Positions 1 through 6,798 of a stretch of DNA of 14,847 nucleotides are shown one piece after another; positions within the stretch are counted from its first letter, which is position 1; every line of letters starts with the position of its first letter. Below the pieces are notes generated by a model. That model was not told the DNA's origin. It was given only the letters and a program-made list of their open reading frames with translations, and ran no database searches. This stretch comes from Blautia sp. AF19-10LB (lineage in GTDB: Bacteria; Bacillota; Clostridia; Lachnospirales; Lachnospiraceae). A program made the position numbers and the translations under genes. Location of the stretch: positions 1 through 14,847 of the forward strand of contig NZ_QTWS01000026.1 in the NCBI RefSeq assembly GCF_003461245.1. Direction: 5' to 3'.

Positions 1-145
1 TAGCACATTTTGTTGAAGTTTCTTTATATTTTATTTTATCTAGCACAACAAGTTAAATTTATAAAATTTATCGCAACGGTTTTTAAGCTTTTGCTTCTTG
101 ATTACTTAACGGCGGAAAAAGAATGTTTTCACATAGGGCTGTTGT
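1..145. other. AT-rich sequence downstream of MATE gene
   Basis: This stretch lies 3' of the MATE transporter gene and runs off the window. I see no convincing gene, no perfect intrinsic terminator and no copy of the tuf 3' end found at 9411-9464. The outer end of the left element is therefore probably beyond position 1. Confidence 0.4.
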
Positions 146-1501
146 TTACATGTCATTTTTTTGTTTTTTTAATTCTATACCCACCAGTACAACAGATAGC
201 ATAAACGCTGAAAAATCAGCAACAGGTCCCGCAAGCAATACTCCCATAATTCCGAAACGAAGCGGGAGCAGTAGGGTAAGCGGAATCAACACAAAGGTCT
301 GCCTTGTTAATGCCAACAGAGCACCTTTTAACGATTTTCCTATTGCGGTAAAAAAACTGGAAGAAAGCAACTGCACACCATTTACCAACACCATGAAAAG
401 ATAGGTACGCATGAACAAAACAGCAAATTCAAAATACAGCTCGTCCCCATCTCCGAATAGCGAAATGATAGATTGCGGGAAAAATTGAAATGCGATGAAA
501 GCAATTGTGGAAACAACAAGGTTCCATTTTACCGCAAGCAGGTAAGCCTCCCGTACACGATGGTATTGCCTTGCCCCATAGTTGAAGCCGATAATCGGCT
601 GTGTTCCCTGCGAGATTCCTACAACAATCGCTAGGATTATGGCATTTGTTTTCATAACGATTCCGCAAGCAGCTAATGGAATATCTGTTCCATATTTTGT
701 TAATGCGCCGTAATAAGTCAACGAATTGTACTGAATGATTTGAATCACGGTAACTGCAATCTGGTTTGAGCTGCTGCTGATTCCCATGCTGCAAATTTTC
801 ATACTTTCTTTGATGTCCAATAAAAACGACTCTTTTTCAAAATGGATTGTTTGGAAACGCCATAGATAACGGAGTGCGAGTATGAAGGAAAAAATTTGCC
901 CAATAACTGTTGCCCAAGCTGCGCCGGCAATCCCCCAATCGCAAGCAAAAATAAAAATAGGGTCAAGAATGGTATTGATAATAGCTCCCATAACCATGCA
1001 AACCATTGAATACTTTGGTTTTCCATCTGCTCGAATCAAATTGCTCATACCATTCGTTACAATAAGAAACGGCATTCCAATCAATGTTATGCTGGCATAC
1101 TGCTTTGCATATGGAAATACATCTGTCGTTGCCCCAAATGCCTTTAGGAGCAAAGACAGAAAAGCTTCACCAACCAATAAATAAATAATTCCGAAAATCC
1201 CCATCAGAACAATACCATTTCCCGCTGCTTTGGCGGCAGCTTTCGGCTCTTTGCGTCCAAGACAGAGGGAAACACGGGAAGCACTGCCAATTCCAACCAG
1301 CAGTGCAATAGCAAGGCAGATGGTAGAGAACGGGTAGGCAACATTGGTTGCTGCATTTCCCAGATAACCGACCCCTTGACCAATAAAAATCTGATCCACA
1401 ATATTGTAGATTGAGCCGACAAGAGACGCCATAATACTGGGAATGGCAAAATCTTTCAACAGTTTTGAAATTTTTTCATATCCTAGGGGATTCTCAGTCA
1501 T
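146..1501 (-). CDS. MATE family multidrug efflux transporter (MepA-like)
   Basis: Predicted inner-membrane antiporter that would export drugs or other cationic compounds in exchange for Na+ or H+. The protein (451 residues from this start) is the usual MATE length. It is strongly hydrophobic, with about 12 membrane segments in two halves. The N-terminal segment carries the family pattern around NIVDQIFIG, and a later loop has NLIRADGKPK. The start at 1501 is preferred because the GGGGG ribosome binding site lies about 9 bases upstream; the ATG at 1510 would touch it. The gene overlaps the end of the upstream MarR gene by 8 bases, so the two are probably translationally coupled. A MarR repressor next to a MATE pump is the same arrangement as mepR-mepA of Staphylococcus aureus, which suggests drug-inducible expression. 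The substrate cannot be read from sequence. It sits at the cargo end of the left element. Confidence 0.9.
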   Translation of the reverse strand: MTENPLGYEKISKLLKDFAIPSIMASLVGSIYNIVDQIFIGQGVGYLGNAATNVAYPFSTICLAIALLVGIGSASRVSLCLGRKEPKAAAKAAGNGIVLMGIFGIIYLLVGEAFLSLLLKAFGATTDVFPYAKQYASITLIGMPFLIVTNGMSNLIRADGKPKYSMVCMVMGAIINTILDPIFIFACDWGIAGAAWATVIGQIFSFILALRYLWRFQTIHFEKESFLLDIKESMKICSMGISSSSNQIAVTVIQIIQYNSLTYYGALTKYGTDIPLAACGIVMKTNAIILAIVVGISQGTQPIIGFNYGARQYHRVREAYLLAVKWNLVVSTIAFIAFQFFPQSIISLFGDGDELYFEFAVLFMRTYLFMVLVNGVQLLSSSFFTAIGKSLKGALLALTRQTFVLIPLTLLLPLRFGIMGVLLAGPVADFSAFMLSVVLVGIELKKQKNDM

Positions 1502-1943
1502 TAAATTCATCCCCCTTTCTTTCTATACGGAGTTCCGCTGTAATATTTTCACCTGCCTGAATCAGCAAATCAATAAAGAGGTTTTTATCAGATTCCCTGA
1601 AGCCTTGCAATAAAAGAGCTTCTGTCTTTTCACATACCGTCTGTACCTCATCAATTACAGACAGCGCACGTTCCGTAGGATACAGCTTACACGTCCGCTT
1701 ATCCTTATCATTTGGGGAACGCATAATCATTCCCTGCTTTTCTAATGCCGCAACTGTCCGTACAATATTGCTCGGATGAACATAAAACATATCCATTAAA
1801 GAATCCTGTAAAATGCCAGGCGAACGACAGATTTTAATCAAAAACATATATTGGCTGTTGTTGATTCCAAAGGGGGCAAGCTGTTTATCCAAATAGATTT
1901 TGTAAAATCGGTCTGTTACTGAAAGCCATTTTAATAGTTTCAT
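1494..1943 (-). CDS. MarR family transcriptional regulator
   Basis: A 149-residue winged-helix protein of typical MarR length. The DNA-binding core spans roughly residues 25-95, with a recognition-helix region (HPSNIVRTVAALEKQG) followed by the wing, which has the family pattern DKDKRTCKLYPT. Long helices at both ends would form the dimer interface. The ATG at 1943 is chosen because AGGAGG lies just upstream; the longer frame to 1997 would start inside the operator. It is the first gene of a two-gene operon with the MATE transporter. The 14-bp palindrome at 1983-1996 overlaps the promoter -35 box, so autorepression and control of the pump are likely. MarR proteins usually release DNA on binding a small aromatic or cationic ligand; which one is unknown here. 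Confidence 0.9.
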   Translation of the reverse strand: MKLLKWLSVTDRFYKIYLDKQLAPFGINNSQYMFLIKICRSPGILQDSLMDMFYVHPSNIVRTVAALEKQGMIMRSPNDKDKRTCKLYPTERALSVIDEVQTVCEKTEALLLQGFRESDKNLFIDLLIQAGENITAELRIERKGDEFND

Positions 1944-1968
1944 AGATATATTCCTCCTAACCACCAGT

Positions 1969-1997
1969 ATTATAATACAATATGCGTGCGCACGCAA
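1969..1997 (-). promoter_or_regulatory. MarR-MATE promoter with palindromic operator
   Basis: On the minus strand the -35 box is TTGCGT (1992-1997) and the -10 box TATAAT (1969-1974), separated by exactly 17 bases. The perfect 14-bp palindrome TGCGTGCGCACGCA (1983-1996) overlaps the -35 box and the start of the spacer. This is a suitable place for a MarR dimer to block RNA polymerase. Binding by the adjacent MarR protein is inference. Confidence 0.75.
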
Positions 1998-2031
1998 TTA
2001 CTTTTAACATTATATCTGCCGCTTTGTCCTC

Positions 2032-2406
2032 CTAAACACAAATCAATTCTACATCTATAATCTCTACTGCTCTGCTACGAATATTATTCATTTTCCTAAC
2101 CCATTCCATCTGATCCTGCATCTTCAGTTCTTCCGTCACTCCCCACTGTACAGCCATCTGCTCCATCAGTATCTCAGCTTTTTCTCTTACTTCTTTATCA
2201 ACCTGATTCAGATGATCCGTCAGTTTCCCGGTCAGTACCAGATATTGATACCTTGCACTCCTGTGTTCCTTCAGAAACTGTTTTCGCATTATTCCATATT
2301 TCCCATATGTAGGTTCTTCCTCATTGATTTCCAGATCCAGCAGATAATAATCTCCATGCAATGTGTAGCTCAGTCCGTTCTTTTCATCATAAATCTGTTT
2401 CTTCAT
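2032..2406 (-). CDS. tnpV: TnpV family transposon-encoded protein
   Basis: A 124-residue protein recognised as TnpV, named from the Tn4451/Tn4453 mobilizable transposons. It begins with KQIYDEKNGLSYTLHGDYY and carries the family stretch KYGIMRKQFLKEHR. The middle and end are charged and helical. It is soluble, with no catalytic motif that I recognise, and the biochemical role of the family is not established. It starts 4 bases after the MobV relaxase stop codon, so the two are co-transcribed. A paralogue in the same position lies at 12376-12750 next to the second relaxase, with nearly the same N-terminal half and a divergent C-terminus. Confidence 0.85.
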   Translation of the reverse strand: MKKQIYDEKNGLSYTLHGDYYLLDLEINEEEPTYGKYGIMRKQFLKEHRSARYQYLVLTGKLTDHLNQVDKEVREKAEILMEQMAVQWGVTEELKMQDQMEWVRKMNNIRSRAVEIIDVELICV

Positions 2407-2410
2407 ATTC

Positions 2411-3826
2411 TTACAACTCCATTCCTCTGTATTTTGCTTTGTTCTTTTTTATCTGTGCATTGTATTCTTCACTTTGTTCTTTCGCCCATGGTATGCGATC
2501 ACTTATTTTTTTCGGCATTTGTTCTTTCTGCTTTTTCGCTTCAAGTTCCGCCTGCATCCGGATATCGTCCTGCACCAGTCGTTCTACCATATCTTTCCCC
2601 AACATGCGTAAAAGTCGGTTATATCTGTCTGCAATTCCCTGCAGAATTTCTTTCTCACCGGATAATTTCTGATAATCCTTCTGAACTTCTGCCAGTTCCT
2701 TTTTAGTGTTCTCGTGCTCCTGCTTTTTCTTCTGAAACTTACTTTTCCACTTATCTCTTTCTCTGGTAAGTTCTTTAACCTGTGCAGCCATCGCACCAAT
2801 TTTATTCTTCATTTCAATGAACAAGGGTTTTATTTTCTTATCCCGATAAGTTACCGCACGTTCCAATGCTGTAGCTTCCGGCAAAAATGTTTTGATCATT
2901 CCATATTCTTTTATTTCCTTACTGATATTATCCATCACCGGTTGCAGGAATTCTCTTCTGTCCTCCAGTTTTTTCAATTCCGTTTCTGCTTTCTCAGCAC
3001 GTCTTTCCGCTGTTTCTTTATCTTTCTGGAACTGAATTTTTTCTTCTTCCAGTAATTTAATATCTGCCCTTGCGTCCGCAATCTGAGAAGTCAATCCTTC
3101 ATTCTCCGCTGTCAGATATTCCTTTTTCTGTTCCAGTTCCTGCACTTCCTTCTTACGCTCTTTCTTCTTGAAATTGTAAACATCCAGATGCTCTTCATGT
3201 GTACCTTTCTGTTCCCATTCAATTCCATGTTGCTTTGCGATTTCTGCCAGCACTTCTTTTTCATGATTTATCCACTGATTCAGTTCTGTATCATGCTTAT
3301 TTCCACCTTGAAATCCAAGACTTTTCAATGCCTGCTTCAGTGAAACTCTAGTATCCATTCCTTTTCCCTTCCAGTTGGTCACATAAGGAACAAAGTCAAT
3401 ATGCAGATGCGGAGTAGCTTCGTCCTGATGCAGATAGCAGCTAAATACCCAAAGTGTCGGATTCCGCTTCTGGAAGTCTTTCACATATTCGTCCAGTACC
3501 TTTACAGCCAGATTTCCTTCTGACGTTCCCACCGCCATGTCCTCACGCTTTCCTATCTGGAATATCACTTCATGGAACAACTTCTCCTGTTTACCCTGTC
3601 GGATTTTTTCATAATAATTTGCAATCTGCCGGTCCTTTCTTTTCCCGACATTGTATCTCTCCACAGCATCGTTAAACAGTTCCTTATAAACTTCTTTCAG
3701 ATTCTCATTCTTATAACAAATGTTCAGTTGTACTCTGTCTGGATTTACATTTTCTGCTACAAAATCTCGTCTGTTATGAGCCAGTGAGCCGGCTCCAATC
3801 ATGCCACTGATTGTTCGTTTTATCAT
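2411..3826 (-). CDS. MobV family relaxase (plasmid recombination enzyme, Mob_Pre)
   Basis: Predicted to nick one strand at oriT, bind the 5' end covalently and start conjugative transfer using a helper's mating machinery. Length is 471 residues. Motif I is LAHNRRDF, with His17 in the position of the DNA-linked histidine of pMV158 MobM. The metal-binding motif is HLHIDF (His140, His142, Asp144). Residues 200-400 are Glu/Lys-rich and form a long coiled coil. The start at 3826 (MIKRTISG) is chosen because GAGGTGAG lies upstream and the homologous protein at 12755-14176 aligns from there; the upstream frame back to 3871 runs through the candidate oriT hairpin. Downstream is TnpV and upstream the structured block shared with the second relaxase. 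The first 230 residues nearly match the second copy; the coiled coil differs. Confidence 0.93.
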   Translation of the reverse strand: MIKRTISGMIGAGSLAHNRRDFVAENVNPDRVQLNICYKNENLKEVYKELFNDAVERYNVGKRKDRQIANYYEKIRQGKQEKLFHEVIFQIGKREDMAVGTSEGNLAVKVLDEYVKDFQKRNPTLWVFSCYLHQDEATPHLHIDFVPYVTNWKGKGMDTRVSLKQALKSLGFQGGNKHDTELNQWINHEKEVLAEIAKQHGIEWEQKGTHEEHLDVYNFKKKERKKEVQELEQKKEYLTAENEGLTSQIADARADIKLLEEEKIQFQKDKETAERRAEKAETELKKLEDRREFLQPVMDNISKEIKEYGMIKTFLPEATALERAVTYRDKKIKPLFIEMKNKIGAMAAQVKELTRERDKWKSKFQKKKQEHENTKKELAEVQKDYQKLSGEKEILQGIADRYNRLLRMLGKDMVERLVQDDIRMQAELEAKKQKEQMPKKISDRIPWAKEQSEEYNAQIKKNKAKYRGMEL

Positions 3827-3839
3827 ATGTTTTCTCACC

Positions 3840-3911
3840 TCTTCTCTGTTTGAGTGCCAGACATGGCACATAATTTTTATTTACGCCAGTTATGGCGATA
3901 TTTAAGAAATT
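3840..3911. other. Candidate oriT core upstream of MobV relaxase
   Basis: Two similar small inverted repeats lie just upstream of the relaxase start: GTGCCA-GACA-TGGCAC (3854-3869) and CGCCA-GTTA-TGGCG (3884-3897). The first is kept in the second module as TGCCA-GATA-TGGCA (14204-14217), followed by the same AT-rich context. MobV relaxases are known to recognise inverted repeats beside their own gene. The exact nick site cannot be assigned from sequence. Confidence 0.5.
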
Positions 3912-4067
3912 TTCGCCGGATACGATATTTAGGAACCTTCTCGAACATTAGTAGTTCGAGAAGTATCGGGGACAAGCCCCTCTTTTGTTACTTTTGTCAA
4001 AAGTAACGCAAAAGCACTTTCGACAGCCGTACCGTCCATCAAAAGTCCCCTTGCGCCCTGCCGGGGC
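3912..4067. repeat. Conserved structured non-coding block, copy A
   Basis: About 155 bases are repeated at 14260-14415 with about four differences by eye, a closer match than the neighbouring coding regions. The block holds three hairpins in a row: CTTCTCGAAC with loop ATTAGTA (3937-3963, 10-bp stem), GGGG-ACAAG-CCCC (3968-3980), and GTTACTTTT-GTC-AAAAGTAAC (3987-4007, 9-bp stem that can be extended on both sides). It lies between the DUF5348 and relaxase genes in both modules. It may be part of oriT, a leader that regulates mob expression, or a small RNA. Confidence 0.8.
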
Positions 4068-4122
4068 ATAACGTCCTTATGGACGTCTGTTCTGCACCGA
4101 CCGAAGTGGATCATATATCTGT

Positions 4123-4353
4123 TTATTCTGGTATCCTCGCCTGCACATATTCCAAATCTCCACAATAAGGCGTTCCCACCAGATACCATTCTCTTGCCAG
4201 ATTCATCTCCATTCTGGTCTGTACCCATTCATCATCTACCAGCACTTCCAGTCCTTCTCCGCAGTGAAATCCTGTATCAATCCATAAATCTGATGATAAT
4301 AATCCATATCTTCCATTGCTGTTGTTATATCCTAATCTTCCCTGTTTCATCAT
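4123..4353 (-). CDS. DUF5348 family small protein
   Basis: A 76-residue protein that I place in DUF5348 from its pattern of a short N-terminal GRLGYN turn, a central HCGEGLEV stretch and a WYLVG near the end. The function of the family is unknown; its members are common in mobilizable elements of gut Firmicutes. It looks like a small beta-rich domain without membrane segments. The start at 4353 (MMKQGR) is chosen because AAAGGAG lies 6 bases upstream; the frame extending to 4401 has no such signal. A close paralogue is at 14464-14691, also directly before the conserved non-coding block. The constant position next to the candidate oriT suggests a mobilization accessory role, which is inference. 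Confidence 0.7.
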   Translation of the reverse strand: MMKQGRLGYNNSNGRYGLLSSDLWIDTGFHCGEGLEVLVDDEWVQTRMEMNLAREWYLVGTPYCGDLEYVQARIPE

Positions 4354-4372
4354 TTTCTGCTCCTTTCCAGTC

Positions 4373-4460
4373 TGTAAACGGAATCTGTAAACGGGTCTCA
4401 AAAGATTTTAAAAGTTAACTTTTTAAGTTTTTCCTTAAAGTTCCGTTTACATCGTTTACA
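4373..4460. repeat. Iteron-like inverted repeat cluster (candidate origin)
   Basis: Four copies of TGTAAACG or its complement are arranged symmetrically. Two direct copies are on the left (TGTAAACGGAA 4373-4383 and TGTAAACGGG 4386-4395) and two inverted copies on the right (TTCCGTTTACA 4441-4451 and CGTTTACA 4453-4460). The outer pair is a perfect 11-bp inverted repeat. Between them sits the palindrome AAAAGTTAACTTTT (4410-4423) in AT-rich DNA. The cluster lies directly after the helicase gene, so a replication origin is possible; a terminator or operator is the alternative. Confidence 0.5.
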
Positions 4461-4467
4461 ATAATCT

Positions 4468-5844
4468 TTACTCAAACGGTATTTCCAACTGTTCCGGCAC
4501 TTCCATAAATCCGTCTTTATCTTTCTTCACAGAATCTTCAATTCTTTTCCATGAACGCTGTATTCCATATTCCTTTCCAAACCGATGTGTGCCATGTGGT
4601 TTCCAGCCTTCAATCGCATTGTTCATAATATTTGCAATCTCTTTACCCTCCCACTGCTTCATTTCTCCGGTTCGGTGTAGTGCTTCATCAAACAGAATTC
4701 TTGTACATACATAATCGTCATCGTAATCATCAAGAAATGCCTGTATGATTCCGGCATTGGTATCCTCCGGCATAAATTCTTTCTGCAGACGCTTTGCCTC
4801 TTCCTCAATTTCCTTTGTAAATCCTAAGAACACATTTCCCTGTCGATACAGTACCATTGCCTCCGCCCAGGCCTGTTCAATATAAGCTTTGCTCTCTGTT
4901 TCATTATCCAGAATATGAACTTCTGCTTTTGACATATCTGTCATCACCGGAGCAAATCGTCTGTTTCCGGTTCTGTCCAGAGGAAGAAAATTCAAATCAT
5001 TCGAAGTACCGCAAAATACACACTGCCTCGGTCTGTCTTCCGGGTGAACTTCATAAGGCACTTTGTAAGTTTCTTTCTGTCTGCTCAGAAATGATTTTAT
5101 CTGTTCGATATTCTTTGCTGTGATAGTTGCCTTCATTTCTCCCATTTCGATAATCCAGTGGTTCTGCAGTTTTCTGTAAATATTTTCATCGTCCAGATGA
5201 TCCAGATTGTCACTGAACCATTCTTCTTTTATCGCCAGATATTTGAAAAATGTGGACTTTCCGGCTCCCTGACTTCCAACCAGACACAGCATAATGTCAT
5301 ATTTTATTCCCGGTTCATAAATTCTTGAAATCGCTGCCAGCATGTGCATTTTCATTACTCCGATTGTGTATTTGCTCTTTTCTGCTCCCAGAAAATGCGG
5401 AAGCATATTTTCTATTCTTGGAACCCCGTCCCAGACCAGACTTTCCAGATAATCTCTGATTGGGTGATATTTATTTTCATTGGAAACAATATCTACTCCT
5501 GCTTTGATCACACGCTCACTTGTCAGTTCATAATTTTCTTCCAGATACATTTTCAGATTATTTTCATCAGTATCTGTAACCGTAGGACTGTTATTTCTCC
5601 GTTCCCAGGGCACCTCTTTCACAATGTCCATTCTTCCGGAAAGCTCATTTCGTTTAATCGCTTTTTTCAGCACTGAATCTTTTTGTAATACGGTTACACA
5701 ATTTCTGATTGTCTGCTTTGTTCTTCCTTTATCGGTGTGCTCCAACATATTATTGACATCTTCTGTTGTAAGCATTTCCTCGTTCACAATATCTTCTAAT
5801 TCCATCAAGGACTTCTCGCTGATATTCGTTAATTCTTTCTTCAA
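4468..5844 (-). CDS. VirE-type P-loop ATPase / replicative helicase-like protein
   Basis: About 458 residues, recognised as a virulence-associated E (VirE, PF05272-type) protein. Such proteins form superfamily 3-like helicases and are found with primases in phage satellites and integrative elements. Walker A is GSQGAGKST (about residues 190-198), the Walker B region is WIIEMGEM (230-237), a sensor-like FCGTSND follows (about 277-283), and an arginine-finger-like DRTGNRRF (290-297) comes next. The first 100 residues have no enzymatic motif. The start is uncertain: no good ATG exists, the TTG at 5853 touches the GGGAGG ribosome binding site, and the TTG at 5844 is 9 bases from it, so I chose 5844. 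The gene overlaps the primase-like gene upstream by about 95 bases, so they are coupled. Fused primase-VirE proteins exist; here the two functions are separate. Likely role: replication of the excised element. Confidence 0.85.
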   Translation of the reverse strand: MKKELTNISEKSLMELEDIVNEEMLTTEDVNNMLEHTDKGRTKQTIRNCVTVLQKDSVLKKAIKRNELSGRMDIVKEVPWERRNNSPTVTDTDENNLKMYLEENYELTSERVIKAGVDIVSNENKYHPIRDYLESLVWDGVPRIENMLPHFLGAEKSKYTIGVMKMHMLAAISRIYEPGIKYDIMLCLVGSQGAGKSTFFKYLAIKEEWFSDNLDHLDDENIYRKLQNHWIIEMGEMKATITAKNIEQIKSFLSRQKETYKVPYEVHPEDRPRQCVFCGTSNDLNFLPLDRTGNRRFAPVMTDMSKAEVHILDNETESKAYIEQAWAEAMVLYRQGNVFLGFTKEIEEEAKRLQKEFMPEDTNAGIIQAFLDDYDDDYVCTRILFDEALHRTGEMKQWEGKEIANIMNNAIEGWKPHGTHRFGKEYGIQRSWKRIEDSVKKDKDGFMEVPEQLEIPFE

Positions 5845-6424
5845 TTTTTTCAACCTCCCTTCTCTTCATCTTGAAAAACTCTACAATTTCTTCTCCTGTT
5901 CCAAACATCAGCACGTCCAGATAGTCATTTATCTTTCTTTCATTTGCCAATGCCTCCGTAAATAATTCGTGCCACTCTTCATCCGGTTCTGGTCTGTAAA
6001 ACTCTTTCCAGAACTGAATCCATTTCAGATATCTGATTAACACGTCTGTTGCATGTCTCAACCACTGCTCTAATTTTTCTCTGATCATCACTACTTTAGA
6101 TTGCTTTTGCTTTAAGGGCGCCCTGTTTCGGGGCGTCCTTTCGTATTTGCTTCTGTTTCCGACCTTAATATCCAGTCCAAAATCTTCTACCAGCTTTTTT
6201 GCGGCTTCATACTGTGATAATCCAAATAACCTTGCTGTAAAATCTATCGCATCACCGCCCACTCCACATGCAAAGCAATGATATATTTTATCTGCCTTCA
6301 TACTTGGGTGTCGGTCTTTATGAAACGGACAACACGCCATTCCATTTCTTTTTACTTTAATCCCATAATGCTCCGCAGCCTGTCTCGCTGTCACACATTC
6401 TTTTACCTGTTCAAATAATGTCAC
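5750..6424 (-). CDS. CHC2 zinc-finger protein (primase-like, no TOPRIM domain)
   Basis: A 224-residue protein starting at GTG, with AGGAGG 5 bases upstream. Residues 31-55 hold a DnaG-type CHC2 zinc ribbon: Cys32, His35, Cys50 and Cys53 in CPFH and CFACGVGGDAIDF. This domain in primases binds template DNA. The rest (110-224) is charged and helical with no TOPRIM catalytic motifs, so by itself it probably cannot make primers. It may load or guide the VirE helicase whose gene overlaps its 3' end, or work with the host primase. A GC-rich hairpin lies inside the coding region near 6115-6140 (AAGGGCGCC / GGGGCGTCC); I see no break in the frame there. Confidence 0.82.
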   Translation of the reverse strand: MTLFEQVKECVTARQAAEHYGIKVKRNGMACCPFHKDRHPSMKADKIYHCFACGVGGDAIDFTARLFGLSQYEAAKKLVEDFGLDIKVGNRSKYERTPRNRAPLKQKQSKVVMIREKLEQWLRHATDVLIRYLKWIQFWKEFYRPEPDEEWHELFTEALANERKINDYLDVLMFGTGEEIVEFFKMKRREVEKIEERINEYQREVLDGIRRYCERGNAYNRRCQ

Positions 6425-6495
6425 TTATACCTCCTGCCCTTCCGGGCAAGTCTCTGATGAACAGATATTCGGGAATTGTTGTATCTTTCAATTCG

Positions 6496-6536
6496 TGATA
6501 TACTGAATCTGCCAAGATGATATATCAGTGAATCTG
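6496..6536. repeat. Imperfect direct repeat
   Basis: TGATATACTGAATCTG (6496-6511) is repeated as TGATATATCAGTGAATCTG (6518-6536). The second copy overlaps the stop codon of the 24-codon frame. It could be a short duplication that shortened that gene, or a protein-binding repeat. Confidence 0.45.
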
Positions 6537-6599
6537 ATTATCAGAGAACTTGCTCAGATATTTTGTCTGGGCTTTTTCTTTTTGTCTATCAGTAGCCAT
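6525..6599 (-). CDS. Very small hydrophilic ORF (24 codons), possibly a truncated gene
   Basis: The frame reads MATDRQKEKAQTKYLSKFSD followed by NQIH and a stop. AAGGAG lies 7 bases before the ATG, and the start is 11 bases after the preceding 56-codon gene, so it fits the operon. The peptide is very basic and looks like the N-terminal arm of a longer DNA-binding protein; I cannot name a family with certainty. The stop falls inside a short direct repeat, and the same frame stays open for about 35 codons after it. A truncation by duplication or point mutation is possible. Expression as a real 24-residue peptide is equally possible. Confidence 0.4.
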   Translation of the reverse strand: MATDRQKEKAQTKYLSKFSDNQIH

Positions 6600-6610
6600 A
6601 GCTCCACTCC

Positions 6611-6781
6611 TTACACAAATCTCCTTGTAGGAATAATGATAATTTCAAATTTGCTTCCGTCCTCTAATTCAAGAAGAATCACATAATCTGAATCTCGATC
6701 TGGTAAAATGGAACTTATCTTCAACTTCTTACTGTAGTTAATTGCATCAAATATTTTTCCGACTATTTTCTTTGTTTTCAT
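6611..6781 (-). CDS. Small conserved-looking protein downstream of integrase (56 aa)
   Basis: An ATG-started frame of 56 codons, with GGAGG 9 bases upstream and only 17 bases between the integrase stop and its start. The product begins MKTKKIVGKIFDAINYSKK and has a strand-like middle (DYVILLELEDGSKFEIIII) and a basic end (PTRRFV). There is no membrane segment, signal peptide or known motif. The alternating hydrophobic pattern suggests a small beta-sheet domain, perhaps a DNA- or partner-binding accessory factor. The strong ribosome binding site and operon position support it as real; the function is unknown. Confidence 0.6.
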   Translation of the reverse strand: MKTKKIVGKIFDAINYSKKLKISSILPDRDSDYVILLELEDGSKFEIIIIPTRRFV

Positions 6782-6798
6782 TTGCTTCTTCCTCCGTA

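Noticed and set aside
429..1449. Minus-strand frames of 75-121 codons and plus-strand frames inside the MATE gene
   Set aside because: They are out-of-frame shadows of an uninterrupted MATE protein and show no ribosome binding sites.
3454..3787. Plus-strand open frames opposite both relaxase genes (also at 13748-14157)
   Set aside because: They are antisense shadows of a well-conserved protein, have no start signals, and exist in both copies only because the relaxases are alike.
3929..4228. A 99-codon minus-strand open frame across the conserved block between relaxase and DUF5348 genes
   Set aside because: It overlaps the three hairpins and part of the DUF5348 gene, has no ribosome binding site at its start, and its composition follows the inverted repeats. 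Conservation of the DNA here is better explained by structure.
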